From positions 1,488,001-1,552,000 of the forward strand of contig JBHGNT010000006.1 in assembly GCA_043228905.1 (NCBI GenBank): 64,000 nt of DNA, read 5' to 3'. Source of the stretch: Azolla caroliniana. Taxonomy: Eukaryota > Polypodiophyta. A program made the translations under genes and the position numbers. The notes under the pieces were generated by a model that saw nothing but the letters and a program-made list of their open reading frames with translations, ran no database searches and was not told where the DNA came from. This document shows positions 32,037 to 45,900 of this stretch, one piece after another; positions within the stretch are counted from its first letter, which is position 1, and the number at the start of each line of letters is the position of its first letter.

Positions 32037-35000
32037 CTATCCCCCCTTTAAAACGATGAGTGTAACGAGTTGTTTTGGATTGAGGACCCGGTTTGTCTGG
32101 ATATTGACGATGGAAGTCTTCAAGAAGAGCACGAGCATTGGTGACATTCTCTATCGGTTCCCAAGTACGCTCACTGGGACTATATCCTAGCCAATCGACT
32201 AGATAGTAGAGCTTGTTGCGAACAAACTTGGAATCAAGGATGGGGGCAACCTCGTACTCAGGTCCATCTTCAAGCTCGATCGGGGGTGGAGGCTGTGTAA
32301 TACGGCCTGGGATGGTGCTCTCTTGATAGGGTTCGAGAAAAGAACTATGAAACACCGGATGTATCCGAAGTTGTGGAGGTAGATCAAGACGAAAAGCGAC
32401 ATCATTAATCTTTCCTATAATACGGAAAGGACCTAATCGCCGATAATCCAACTTCTCGCATGGGCGAATAGTCTTGATGTGTCGCCGGAGTAGCCATACC
32501 TGATCTCTAATGTTAAAACTAGATGGGAGTCAATGACAATCCGCATAAACCTTGTGTGTTTGTTGAGCTTGTTGGAGATGAGTAGACAAATGCGCTTGTA
32601 TCTTGCGTAACCTCTCCAAACGATCCTTTGCGCAAGGATTTGTGGACACCTCTGGGGTTTCAAGTACACACCACCGGGGGTGACATCCCGTATAAGCATA
32701 AAATGGCGTAACTTTCGTGGATGCGTGGATAGAGTTGTTATAGGCAAATTCGGCGAAGTGGAGAATATCTGCCCAGTCATCCTGATGATAGCTGAGAAAG
32801 CACCACAGATACTGCTCCAGCGTTTGATTGGTTCGTTCGGCTTGGCCGTCGGTTTGTGGGTGGTAGCCAGAGGAGAGGTTACAACTGACCTTGAGCATGT
32901 TAAAAAGGTGCTTCCAGAATTTTGACATGAACTCGGGTCCACGGTCGCTGATGATACTATCGGGAAGTCCATGATGCCGACATACTTCACGCATGACAAT
33001 TTCGGCAGTGTCTTCACTGGAGATCTCCTTAGTACATGGCAAGAAATGAGCCATCTTCGTATATCGATCAACCACCGTTAGAATCGCATTGAACCCCTTA
33101 GAGACTAGAAGATCTGTGATGAAGTCTAGAGCAATGGACTGCCACGGCTTGCTTGGAATTGGTAATGGTTCTAATAAACCATATGGATGATGCCTTGGCA
33201 TTTTCGCTCTGCAGCATGTATCACAAGTTCGAACAAAATCCTCGACAAATTGTCGCATATAGGGCCACCAGAATGATCGTTGTACTAAAGGTAGTGTTTT
33301 AGTACTACCAAAATGCCCAGCTGTATATGTGTCATGAACGTTTTGTACTACTTGAAGGCGGCAAGAACCATTAGGAACATACAAAAGTTCTTTAAAGAAG
33401 AGTAATCCATCATGGTATTTGAATTGCCGATAGTCCGTACCTGGTGGTTGCGACTGTGAACACAACGCTCGACAGGGATCAATTTGTGCTAGTATAGCTT
33501 GGGCGAATGCATTTGTCTTCAAGTCTTCACGTATGGTATCGATAACGCGGGAATCCATGGGCATGTCAAAGATCTGTGTTGCTTGTAATCGTGTCGGTCC
33601 CAAGATGACTTGTTTTTGGTTATCGAAAGCTGGCTCGCCGGGACGGGGTGCTAGATACGAACGCCGTGATAATGCATCTGCCTTCCCTTGGTGCTTCCTC
33701 GGATGATATGTAATTTTGAAGTCGAAACGCGTGAGGAAGTGGGCCCACCGAGCTTGACGTCGATTCAACACACGAGCATCCTGAAAGTAGGCAAGGTTCT
33801 TGTGGTCACTAAATACGGTGACCGGATGAGAGGATCCCTCCAGAAAATGCCTCCATTGCATAAAAGAATCCACTATTGCCAATAGCTCCTTATCATGAAT
33901 TTCATAGTTGATTTCGGCGGCGTCAAACTTGCGTGAGTGAAAAGCCACAGGATGTAGCTTCTCATCATTCCCATGTTGTGACAAAATGCTCCCCAATGCA
34001 AAATCCAATGCGTCAGCTTCGATAATGAATGGTTTTTCCGGATCGACATGAGCTAGAATTGGAGCCGAGGTAAATGCCTTTTTAAGACTCTCGAAAGCCA
34101 CATCCGTTTCTTCATACCAGATGAACGGTTGTCCCTTCTTGGTAAGTTGTGTGAGAGGTAGAACGATCTTTGAGTAATATTGTATGAACTTCCGATAAAA
34201 ATTGGCAAAGCCTAAGAAGCATTGCACATCCCCACCGAACGTGGAGCGGAGTCTGCCATTCTACCACTGTTTTGACGAAATGATGTAGTCGAGAAATTCC
34301 ACTTGGTTGCATCCGAAACTTCATTTTTCCAGCTTTGCATACAAACCATGTTCTCGAAGTCGTTTTAGTACTAATAGTACATGAGAATCATGTTCTTCTT
34401 GGGTCTTTGAATAAACCAGTAGATCATCCAAATAGATGATCAAACAATCATCCAAAAGATCTCGGAATATATCATTAGCCATGTGTTGGAAGACTGCCGG
34501 TGCATTAGTGAGGCCGAACGGCATGACCGTATACTCCAAGTGCCCATATCTGGTGCGAAACACGGTCTTCCATTTGTCTCCTGGTCGGATCCGTACGAGG
34601 TTATATGCTCCCCGTAAGTCAATCTTCGTGAAGAACCTGGCACCATTGATCCGTTCTAAAAGACTTGAGATAAGGGGAAGAGCATACCTATTCTTGATTG
34701 TAACCTTATTCAGGCCACGGTAATCTACAACGAGACGAAGCGATCCATCCTTTTTCTTGACGAAGAAAATGGGCGCGCCCGCTGGAGATTTCGAATGCCG
34801 GATGAAACCATTTTCCAAATTCTCCTCTATATAGGCCCGAAGTACTTCCAGCTCGGTTGGTGACAAATTGTAGATCAGTCCCCATGGCAGCTCTTTTCCC
34901 GATTGTAAATCGATGGGGCAATCGTACGGTCGATGATGAGGAAGTGTGTTGGCTTGTACTTTATCGAACACATCGGTGTAATGACGATACTTCTCGGGAA

Positions 35001-36585
35001 GTTGAACGGTGGATTCTTCTTTAGTGGTGCTGGAGGGGTTTATTGATATTGCAAAGAGGAACATTTCCTCCTTGTGCCCTTCTTTACGCAACTGACGTAG
35101 CGAAATGGTTGCCATCTTCTGAGTTGACCCTTGGGTTTGTCGACACTAGATTTCTCTTGTTCTCCAATCTATGTCTGGGTTATGTAACTCGAACCACAGT
35201 AATCCTAAAACTATGGGATGTTCTGGGATACTAATAATATTAAATGATACTACACATGCTAAGTTATCTAGGACAATATTAATGGGCTCTGACTCTTCTA
35301 TGATATTTCCGGAAGCAATGGGACGTCCATCAATGACTACTACAGAGGCTGGACACTGGAGTTTTCTTAGGGATATCTTATGAGCTTGAGCAAATTTCTT
35401 ATCCATAAAGCAAGAGTTAGCACTGGAATCTAGGAGTGCTAGGACATGTACTGGAGGGGTACTTTTAGTACTAATTATTACTTGGGCTACGAACACATTA
35501 GTAACTTGCTTAGAGGGAATGGAACCACTAATGAGCTGCACAGATCTAGGGCTATCCAACCAAACGGCTCCTATTTTGGCTGGACTTAGTCGTTTAACTC
35601 TTCTTCTAACTGACTAAGGACATCAAATCTGTTCGCTAGATCTGGGCTATTAGTAATATTAGGACTATCAGATATCCCTACTGAAATAGGCTCGGGTTTA
35701 GTACAATTAGAACTAACGACTATTTGGTTTACTTGTCTTCTTGGCCTATGGGGGCAATTTATTGCAATATGTCCTGGTCCACCGCAGTAAAGACATAGTC
35801 GATTTATACGGCGTCACTGCTTTTCTTCTTCAGATAATGGCCCTCGACGACGTGTAATGTCAATCTCCATCGAAGTCGGAGTATTCGCTGGAGGCACATT
35901 ATATGACTCCCGCGTAGGTGGGCTCTGATCTTGCCCTCGGCATCTGTAGTTGTCGTTCCGAACGTCGCTCAAAGAGGCGGTTGTCACATCTCACCACGCG
36001 ACTGATTGCTTCTGTTAAGGACTTTGGCTCTTCGGGGAAGGTCAAGAGTAAATCCTTGACATCGTTGCGTAAACCATAACGGAATTGCTTCATCAACGCT
36101 TGATCATCCCAAGGGATATCGGCGGCGAGTAGGCGAAAATCTGTAGCGTATGCGGAGGCTGGACGGTCACCTTGGCGTAATCGCCGAATTTTGTTGATTG
36201 CGGTCCTGATGCTGTCAGTATCTCCGAAACATGCTTTAAACTCACCTAGAAACTCTTCAAAATTGTTGAGTAACGGAGATTCCTTTTCTAATAGTGGAGC
36301 GAACCATGCCAACGCTGAGCCACTTAACAAAGTCCCTACTAAACCCACTGGTGATGCATCGAAACCCTCTAAACTGTGATCGCGTTCCATCGAACTTCGT
36401 GGGAAGGCCAATCTTGGGTTCTTTATGAATCCCTTGTGTTCCGGGCCCTTGTTGTTGCATCGCTACGATGGTTGCTTCGAGTTGTTGCACGCGTAACGCA
36501 AGTTCCCCATGCTGTTGTTGTGTTTGCTGCTTTTCTAAGGAGATTTGTTGAAGATCCCCCAGCAACCGTTGGTTTTCTTGCCCTA
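32037..36585 (-). pseudogene. Gypsy D chromovirus gag-pol, 5' truncated
   Basis: Minus-strand Ty3/gypsy polyprotein in nearly one frame. From the 5' side: coiled-coil-like Gln-rich gag start (near 36560), retroviral-type gag core (36411-35899), zinc knuckle CLYCGGPGHIAINC (near 35780), protease with LLDSSANSCF where DSG is expected, and RT with MPFGLTNAPAVFQH and YLDDLLVY (34321-35115). Then TGA and TAG interruptions near 34270-34320, RNase H, the integrase HHCC region, LDFI, SDRGPEF and QAERTNQTL (all three acidic residues present), and a C-terminal chromodomain ending in the 3' LTR. A frameshift near 36.4 kb and another near 32.5 kb break the frame. The chromodomain places it among chromoviruses, which target heterochromatin (established). 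Confidence 0.9.
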
Positions 36586-37603
36586 GTAGTAAAGATGACC
36601 TCTATCCGGACGGTGCTCTGAGTATAGCGGCAAGCATGGACCACGAGGTAGAGCAGCTAGACGTGAAGACGACATTCCTTCATGGTGACCTCGAAGAGGA
36701 TATCTACATGCAGCAACCGGAAGGATTCGTGGAGAAAGGGAAGGAGCACCTGGTTTGCCGGTTGAAGAAGAGCCTCTACGGGTTGAAGCAGGCCCCCCGG
36801 CAATGGTACCGGAAGTTCGACTCCTTCATGATCAATCAAGGGTACCACAAGACGCAGGTCGATCACTGCGTGTTTGTGAAGAAGTTCGAAGGAGGCGACT
36901 TCTTGATACTCCTTCTGTACGTGGACGACATGTTGATCATCGGACGGGACCAAGCCAAAATACGGATGTTGAAGAAGGCTCTCAACCGGACCTTCTCAAT
37001 GAAAGACTTGGGTCCGGCAAGACAGATGCTGGGGATGCATATTATTCGGGACCGGTCAATGAAGCAATTGTGGCTGTCACAGGAGAAGTACGTGACAAAG
37101 GTGCTTCAGCGGTTCAACATGTCAAATGCGAAACCGGTCGGATCGACACTTCCGGCAAACTGCAAGTTATCCGGTAAGCAAAGCCCGAAGGCGGATATGA
37201 TGAAGGTTCCATATGCCTCTGCCGTCATGTACGCAATGGTGTGTACTCGACCAGATATTGGATACGCAGTCGGAGTGGTGAGTCGGTTTATGAGCAATCC
37301 CGACAAGGAGCACTGGAACACGGTCAAATGGATACTCTTGTACTTGAAGGGCACTTCGAATATGTGTCTCCGATTCGGCTCCGGAAAACCTCAACTTGAC
37401 GGTTTTACCGATTCGGACATGTCGGCTGATGTGGATACCAACCGGTCTACATCAGGGAAAGAGTAGATGACTAGGAGTTCGCGCTGACGAAAATCCACAC
37501 GGCCGAGAACGGGTCAGATATGCTCACCAAAGTACTGACACCTGACAAGTTGGATGCATGTCGGAAGCGGGTCGGACTAGTAAGACATCCCATGTCGGAG
37601 TGA
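36586..37603 (+). pseudogene. Copia B1 gag-pol, third segment (RT and part of RNase H)
   Basis: Resumes near KMTSIRTVL of the RT, but an extra base shifts the frame within the first 30 bp. The main open part is 36636-37466: QLDVKTTFLHGDL, SLYGLKQAPRQWY, YVDDMLII, then DSDMSADVDTNRSTSG. RNase H is then cut: about 290 bp is missing relative to copia C, with a short shared GGGA at the joint, and the remainder is out of frame. It ends near 37603 before the polypurine tract. Confidence 0.88.
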
Positions 37604-37613
37604 AGGGGGAGTT

Positions 37614-38375
37614 TGTTAGGAAACAGGTCCCTCCGGATGGGATGACCCGGTGAGAACCGCATGACGACTACCCGGCTACGGAAGACCCGGTGAGACCAGG
37701 ATGACAACTACCCGGCTACGGAAGAACCGGTGAGAACCGGATGACAAGTACCCGGCAACGGAAGACCCGGTGAGAACTAGATGACAAGTACCCGGCTACG
37801 GAAGACCCGGTGTGAACCGGATGAGGAGTACCCAGCTACGGAAGACCCGGTGAGAACCGGATGAGGAGTACCCGGCAAGAGCCGGATGATGAAGGCCCAG
37901 TGAGAAGTGCTCACCGGATGAAGGGACATATTCGTAAATATGTTTTCTGAGAGTTCATCGGGGCTATATTTGTAAATAGCTGAAAAGTCATATTAGTATA
38001 AATATGACTTAGGGCAAACTTAGAATGTGTGGTTGTCATTCTTGTTAGTGCAAGAATAGAGAGCGTGTAACAATGTACAGTGAGAGAGAGAGAGAGGAAG
38101 AGGTCGTTGCCTCTATTGTAACCGCCGCCTGTGGCGAAGATCGTGAGCACGAGGTCGTTGCCTCTGTGAGCTCACTGTTGTAATCATTGTGATATAGTGA
38201 TAGTTTGGAGTCTGTGGACTCCTGTGGTTTTTCCCTCTCAGGGTTTTCCACGTTAAACGTCCTGTGTACTCTTCTCTCCTTTGTGTCGTGTTTTTTTTTA
38301 TTTCCCGTTTTCTATGTTTGATTCTAAGCTCGGTTGTGGCCAATCGTTGTTCGTCGGAGCGTATAGTTCCTGTCA
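37614..38375 (+). mobile_element. Copia B1, 3' LTR (762 bp)
   Basis: Starts TGTTAGGAAACAGG after the tract GAAGGGGGAGTT and ends GTTCCTGTCA. It is 98 bp longer than the 5' LTR, mainly because its U3 minisatellite (about 37630-37925) has about six units against two to three. The next five bases (AAGTA) do not match CATAG before the 5' LTR, so the outer junctions have been rearranged. Confidence 0.83.
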
Positions 38376-38593
38376 AAGTAAGATGCCTGAATATGAAGTC
38401 GAGTCGATCACCCCGACAACAGTGATTCGGATGTGTCGGCTCCCTCACTAGACAATGAGTTCGGTGTACCCATCATGCAGACAACCAGAGCAAAGAAGGC
38501 ACTCACATCGGCGAGCGAAAAACTTCGATGCTTATCTAGAGCTAAGAACCCCGTCACTCGGCACGGCTACAACGAGTACATGGCCCATCATTA
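38376..38593 (+). pseudogene. Copia E fragment (linker before RT)
   Basis: With a frameshift it reads SLDNEFGVPIM...KLRCLSRAKNPVTRHGYNEYMAHHY, which resembles the linker just before the RT domain of plant copia polyproteins. It is cut at 38593 by the B2 LTR. No start or neighbouring gag is present. Confidence 0.6.
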
Positions 38594-39275
38594 TGACGGG
38601 AACTCGACGTTCCTTATGTCCGACGCTTGGCCACAACCGAGATTCTTTTCATACACAGAAAACGGGAAAAAGAACACGACACAAAGAGGAGAAATGGTAC
38701 ACAGGAGGTTAACGTGGAAAACCCCAAACTAGGGGAAAAACCACGGCAGCCCACAGGCTGCAAACTGTCACTATGTAGGAATATACAACAGTGAGTTCAC
38801 TGAGGCAACGACCTCGTGCTCACGGATCTTCGCCACAGGCGGCGGTTACAACAGAGGCAACGACCTCGTCTCTCTCTCTCTCTCTCTCTCTGTACAGTTA
38901 CGCACTCTCTCTTTACAGTTACGCACTCTCTCTTCTTCTTGCACCAACAAGGAAGAATAACAACAACAACAAAAAAAAAACTCAACCTAAAAGTTTGCCC
39001 TAAGTCATATTTATACTAATATGACTTTTCGGCTATTTACAAATATAGCCTCAATGGGCTCTCAGAAACATATTTACGAATATGTCTCTTCCTCCGGTTC
39101 ATACCGGGCCTGCACCATCCGGCTCTCCGTAGCCGGGTACTCCTCATCCGGTTCATACCGGGCCTGCACCATCCAGCTCTCCGTAGCCGGGTACTCTTCA
39201 TCCGGTTCATACCGGGCCTGCACCATCCGGCCCTCCGTAGCCGGGTACTCTTCGTCCGGTTCATACCGAGCCTAC
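38594..39275 (-). mobile_element. Copia B2 LTR, partial, minus orientation
   Basis: The minus strand reads like the B1 LTR: TATAAATATGACTTAGGGCA near 38995-39015, R/U5 with CTCTCTCT in the + sense, and the LTR end GTTCCCGTCA at 38594. The U3 end is replaced by a 54-bp minisatellite, with unit starts at 39093, 39147, 39201 and 39255, and the outer U3 terminus is missing. No internal region follows, so it is a truncated or solo LTR. Confidence 0.75.
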
Positions 39276-39330
39276 AACGCCGAAAGCCAAAGCGGATGTC
39301 GGACGCCTGACACTTGAGCTTGACGGGGCG
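39276..39330 (+). pseudogene. Copia E 3' internal end
   Basis: A short stretch ending CACTTGAGCTTGACGGGGCG immediately before an LTR. The G-rich end fits a copia polypurine tract. The RT-RNase H body of E is missing. Confidence 0.55.
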
Positions 39331-39775
39331 TGTTGAGAGATCAAGCTCAACTAGAGTTAGTTATTTAGTCAACCATGTAACTTTGTAGTTACCTAGATAG
39401 AATCTAGTTAGAAGTGCTGACTATAACGCCTTAAATAGGATCGTGTACTTAAGTGAGATATTCCAGATCCTCCACTCCTAAGTACATTTAATATAGGACT
39501 TACACTTTTGTACCTATATTATCCTCACACATGTGCACCCTTGCACATGAAATCTATATATACCTCATTGTAGGTATTTTTGTATTTTGATGATGATGTT
39601 TTATAATATACACTCTAGTTTACTCATCCCCCATCTTGTGTTGTTCATAAGTGTATCTCTCCTCTCTCTCTTCCTCTCACACACATATACACACATATCA
39701 CATAATCTTCTGCACTTAACTTAATCACATAATTAGGTATTAATTAACTCTTAATTACTTTCCTAATTCTTAACA
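39331..39775 (+). mobile_element. Copia E, 3' LTR (445 bp)
   Basis: Starts TGTTGAGAGATCAAGC and ends CTAATTCTTAACA. TATATATA at about 39555 gives a core promoter. It is unrelated to the B/C LTRs. Its right side abuts an A-family LTR fragment, suggesting E inserted into that LTR. Confidence 0.7.
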
Positions 39776-39916
39776 AGGAGGAACACTGAGAGAGCAAATA
39801 CTCTGATTGACGAGGGCGGCAATAGTTCTGTCTATTCTTAGAGAGATTTTTTATGTAGTAGCTAGAAAAAGAGAAATAAAGTAAAAAACAAGAGCTCATG
39901 CTATGTACATATAACA
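39776..39916 (-). mobile_element. Copia A-family LTR fragment
   Basis: Matches the copia A LTR (19970-20181): AGGAGGAACACTGAGAG, CAATAGTTCTGTCTATTCT, AGAAAAAGAGAAATAAA and ATGTACATATAACA. About 20 bp at one end and an internal 50 bp are absent. It could be the far LTR of copia A or an independent copy. The flanking bases do not settle this. Confidence 0.7.
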
Positions 39917-42900
39917 AGCATGTTACCCAAAGGTCTTCCAAGATATGGTATGCCCCTTGGAGGAAATGATCATGGATATTTGGTTCGCGATTATCAACTA
40001 CCTACGAGGGCAGTTGGACTAGGTTTGCAACCACTCTGATAACGTGTTCACTATTCGCTTACGCTTTTGGCAAAAATGGAGGAAAACACCGATGATGACG
40101 CTAGGAGGAAATGGCCCGAGGTGGAACTACCACCCCCCACACTAGTTGTTTCCTACTCACCTTCCATCCCTCCGGTGAAGGCCAAAGGATTGGGTTCATG
40201 CTGGTCGGCGATGATTGCCACTAGTTTATAGTTCTAGATACCTGCTTACATTTAGTAGAAAGTAAGAGAGGATATATTCGTAGTCTCATATTCTTGAACT
40301 CAGCCAGGGTTGATTCCCCGACTTATATACTTGTATCTCTACCTATAAAAATGTCTCCTAACTAATGAGAAAGTAGTTCCTTTTTTGGAAAAAAAAACAC
40401 ATTAATTTATCTTGTTAGAAAGCATCTAGAACATGCGACTTTAAGAAAATGACATGACATTTTGATTAAGGGAACAAATTGCACCCAAATAATAGATATG
40501 GTTATTGAAATACTAAACATGATATCTTTTAATATTAATAGGACAAATTTAAAATCTAGAATACAATCTCCTTTATGTGATTACAACTTAAGTGATCGCA
40601 TATCAAACTATTATGATACACAATAATGATTTATATTTGTAAATGAGGTTTGGAATAAGAAATTACATTTTAGGACATTAATATAGAGAAGACCTATCAA
40701 AACATATTGATTTTATATTCTAGCAAACTAGACTTGGAATACCTACTATGTTAATGGATGTAAATGATATCAAAATCTTTGATGAGTTATATCATGGCAT
40801 TACAATGAGTTCAAGATTGCCTAAGTAGTTAGTTTTGTGGGACTTTGCCTTTACATTCATTCTGATATTAAGGGAATGCTTTAGGTTGCATTCACTTCAA
40901 ATGAAAGCTATGAGCAATAATTAAGGACCAAAGGTGTATTTGATTGTGTCTAACACCATCGGCAAACTGGAACTTAGAGCATGGATTGGACCACTCAATC
41001 TCTTATACAATAGTCAAAGATACAATATTGAACCATGTCAAGTTTGAGGAGGGCTGAAGGGGAATTAAATTTACCTATGATAGAAATATGCCATCAATTT
41101 GATGTTCTGGATTGCATTGAAGGACAAGGAGGGGACGAGCATATTAATTTCCCAACATGTACAATATAAAGAGCATCTAGGAAATTTATGAAAGGAAAAC
41201 CTAAAAGTAGAAATGTCATAAGGGTGAGTTAAAATACATTTACTAGATGCATAATTGTCAATGTATACGTAGGAATCTACTCTCACACCTATATATAATT
41301 TCAAACCATAAAATATCTTAACATTATCTATGTGTCATCAACCGTTATTCTAATCTTGATCTTTAGCAAATCTTTTGAAATTTAAATTGAAAGCAATCAT
41401 TTTTAGAGTGACAAAGGCCTCACGAGTTTTGATTGATTTACTCTCTTGCTAGTCATATCTTATATGCTCATTGGAGAATAATTTGGAAGAGTAACTTACT
41501 AGTTGGGGTTGTTTAAATGAAAATACCAAAAAGGGCACCAATCTTTGGGGTATCAAATTGCAAGGTTTTACATCCTTTGCTTAAGCACAATCTACATTCA
41601 TGAATATTTTAAGAATGTTGTAAATTCAATGAGTATTCTAAATATTCTTTTTTAAGCGAGTTGTTTTTTTATTTACATAGTGCTATATATCCCCAACGTG
41701 AACCACAATATCCAATTTGGAAGATTATAACTTCAACCTAAGCCTAGTTATCATATTATTATTTCTCAACATGGATCAATTGAGATAGATTGTTCCTCTG
41801 GGATTGATTGTAACGTAGATGACTTTCAGACATAAAATGGTGGCGAATGGTGCTCAGTAACCACCCAACAAAGTGAATATTCTAAGAGAGTTTGAAAGCT
41901 AATGAGAACTAAAACAAGGCAACTTTAGTGAAGTTAAATATTTAATATTCTTGTCTACTAAAAACAATTGTCATATATTCACTAATCATGAGGGAGAAAT
42001 CAATAGCATAGAGAGATTTCCTTTCTTGTTTAGGCAAATTAGAATGCAATGAATTGGAGGCGAATTAGTAAACTATAATGGGATTGGTGGCTCGAATTAG
42101 TAAACTATACATAATGGGATTGGTGGCCCGTAAGAGATTAGAAAAACAATAAATATAGACATGTTGAAGGATATAAACTTGATCTTGTGTTAAATAATTG
42201 GGAACGTGTAATCTAGTTCGGATGCAGGAATAACTTGAGTTTGCAGTTTATGTAGTGCAATTATACAAAGTACAACATAATGAAGAACCACAACAAACCA
42301 GAATATATTGCTTGATGGAAATAGTTGACAACTAGTGGTCTGGTCCTATTATCTATAGATGTTTGTAGTCCCGAGATACAATAAATATGTTTAGATTGGG
42401 GAGATGTGAGTTATGAGAGTTAAAATGCAATACCATATGGAAGGATTATAATTTATAACTATAAGTCACAAATCATGGTAATTTGTGTCCTTCTAGGACC
42501 TAGATAAGTTAAAATAATGGAATATGGATGCTAGTTGTCCTAACCAGGTAATGTAGGAGAATAAGAAACAAATAGCATAATGTGCAATCATAAGAGAGAA
42601 CTTGAGCATTGGGTTCTATAATTGTTTTCTGGAGCATTGATCATTTGAGTTATTTTCATTATGGAAACTTGGGCCAGGCAAACCAAAATATTAATGTGCG
42701 TTAAGCTTTTAACCTTGACTGGAAATCAGATTTTGAGCTTAATATTTAATAATAATAGTTATTGTGGAGCCCTTTTTATTTTATTCTGCCAAGGATTGAG
42801 GTTTTATGTTTGTATAAATGTAAAGTCTTCAACAATCATGTAAATACTTTTATCATGATTCATATCATTATTGCACACAATATGATGTATGCTAAAAATG

Positions 42901-45900
42901 GTATTTGATCATTTACAGATTCTATTTCTAATTTAAAGTTATATACATCATGGGTTGTTGTGGATATTAATGTTAAGTTTCCCTCTTGTGGTGTCTCAAT
43001 ATAGACTATTGGTGCCAATTCCTATAAGGCTCAACTATGTAAATGATAAAGGAATTTAGCCCTACCCGTAATCCTTATTAGGAGTTTTTTTTCCATAAAA
43101 AATATACTCCATTGGTATTAAAATTAAAGTGGCCAAAGGCAATATACAAGATAGTCCAATATTACAATTTACAATGAACGTAGCCAATCTTTCTAGGTTT
43201 TAATGATGCAATCTTATTAGAGGTTTTAATGATGTAATGGAAGAAGTTAAAGAATGATTGGAATTGGTTGGGCAAATACTTATAGGGCATTACAAGATGA
43301 AGAAAGCTAAGTAGGACTTAATGAACGTCATTAGATACACAATATTTTATTGGAAACCATAGCGATACTAAAGCTTAGGAAACCCTTGCTTGGCAAATGC
43401 TAGGATGTTCGTAATCCAACCACAAGCCTATTCACATCACAAAGCACACACTTGTGGAACCTAGTAGAACATTTTAGAAGGCTACTAAAGGTCGTGGAAC
43501 ATTATGGAAGGTAGTATAAGGTTATGTAAGGTTGTGGAATATTATGGATATTAGTACAAGGGAGTCATGAGATTAATTATGAACTTGTGTTAAATACATA
43601 GAGTTATGTACTTCCATCTTAGTGTATTTGTTATGATTGGGTGACATTCTTGAACATTGTTTAGGTTGTTTCATGCTAAAATCATTATACTTGATACAAA
43701 ATATGTCAATGACAAAATAGACACTACCTAGAGAAGTAGACTACGGAATTTCTCATTTGCTTCCAAATAGTATACATTTCTTGTATCAACATTATTATTA
43801 GCATCTGTTGTATGCTCAATTTCTAGTGTTGTCATATTGCATCATGATCATGATCAAATAAATACTCCAACTTATGCACCCACCATGTCATTCATTGTAT
43901 TCTCTTTGGCTTGCATACTAACATGATGATCCATCCCATCATGCATTTTTGTTACATATGCATCATTAATTACATATTCTTTACTTATTGCACCATCTTT
44001 ATAAAAACTAGCAACGATCCAATACATATACCTTTCTTATCCTCAAGTTTTTACACATACAAATTGTGTTATATCAATATCTCCAACCATTACCTGAAAT
44101 AATTGAATATGGAGTGTGTTATGGTTAATATATATAGATTTGTTATTGATCTAATTAGTAACTAAAATAACAAGAGAAATATATTTATTCACTATCGTTT
44201 AAATGGGACAATTTCTCGTGAAATCTTTGTCGTGTTGTCAACATTTTTGTTTATGATCCATTACGTTGTGTCATTTTTTACCAATATTATGCTCATATTT
44301 GTTGCAAATACACATAAAATGTTCCCCAAACAAATCCTTGCACCCACCCTCTCTCTCTGGAGCAGGTGCATAACTATTGATATTATCGTTGTTACTAACA
44401 ATATGTTTACACAATTTTTTTCCAACAATACATCACACAAAAAAACACAGTGACAAGTGATCCACACCACAAAAAATGCAATTTAAGTACACCAAAAAAG
44501 TGCATGTTATAAGTTTCCCAATTGATAAATTTTCACAAATGCTATTATGTTAAGTAGAATTGCAAGATTCTTGTTTTGCCAAAAATTCCAATAACTTGGT
44601 ACCATTAGAAAATTTACCCTTTCTTTTGTCGGGAATCCTAACATTATTTTAGCGCTTTTATAAATAGCTAGAATTTTCAGATCTTAGGTAATTCTTCTAC
44701 AGAAACATTGAAATTGTTGACAATTTTAAAATGGTTGGAATTCCCATCACCTTTGGATATGTACTAGAAATTTGACATTGAATTTTTCTTGCCGAAGTTT
44801 CCACCATTCATGCACAATTGTCGAAATTTTCAAGAATATACAAAAATGTTATATTTTTCGTTTTAGGCATTTTGTCTAAATTCTAGGAAATGTAAATCTA
44901 AAAGTGCTAAAAACAATTCATTTTGTATCAATGAGAGTTAGAATCTCAAGATTCATTTGACTAGGTTTCGTACATTCACGTTAGGCATCCTTAATATAGT
45001 GGTACTGACAGCACAGATTTCTTGCTTTCTCACGTAAGACATTCCCTATATACAAACACAAATTCCTCTATGCAAACCTACCCTGAGCATTCCTCATTTT
45101 CTCAGAGCGTCGGGCGGCATCCCTACTATAGGAAAAGGATAATAGAGAGGGAGAGAGAAGCAAAAGATTGTCATCAGTTATGTTAACCGTAGTGAGGTCT
45201 ATGAGGGAATTGAACAAACTTGGTGGAACTAGGGTATTATGAATTGATTAATACTAATGATAAGGAGTAATTTACACCCTCTTAACCACATTGACCATCC
45301 TCAAATGAAGGGCAAGAGACAAACGTAAAATATCATCATTCTCCCATATTATTCTCATCTGAATATTACTTTATGTATACCTCAGAACTTGAGATGAACA
45401 AATCTGAAAGAAGAGAGCTTTGTCTCACAAAATAGAGTCTCAATAGTATCTCTAGGTGCAATAACGGAGGGGGTAACTTGCCCCTTCACATAACACAAGT
45501 CCTAGGGACAAAGCATAGTTTGTATTTTTGCTCTTATTGAAACTTGAACAATCTGTTGTCACATTACATCACTTGGGAGATAGCTTTGTTGACAATTGTT
45601 GGTATGTTATGTTTTCTTCTTCAGCTTCTTCAGCCGGCCTGAAATCGAATTCTTCATCCGTATGGAACTAGGGGATATAGTTCTGTGTGAGGTAGGGTAA
45701 GAGATAGAGCTAACGTAGGGCTCCTTAAAGGGAATTTGGAATAGGGCTATTTATCACCAAATGCATAGTTTCTCTAACTTCCATAACAATGATTTTTGAA
45801 AGATTTTCCTGAGTTTTCAATCAAATATGGAAATACAAACAATGCCGCTAGCTGAACAAAGCTTCTCTTTTAATGGTTTCAAAACCTATTAACTAACACA

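Noticed and set aside
39093-39275. Regular 54-bp repeats suggesting a CRISPR-like array.
   Set aside because: The units are contiguous without unique spacers and lie in a retrotransposon LTR of a plant genome.
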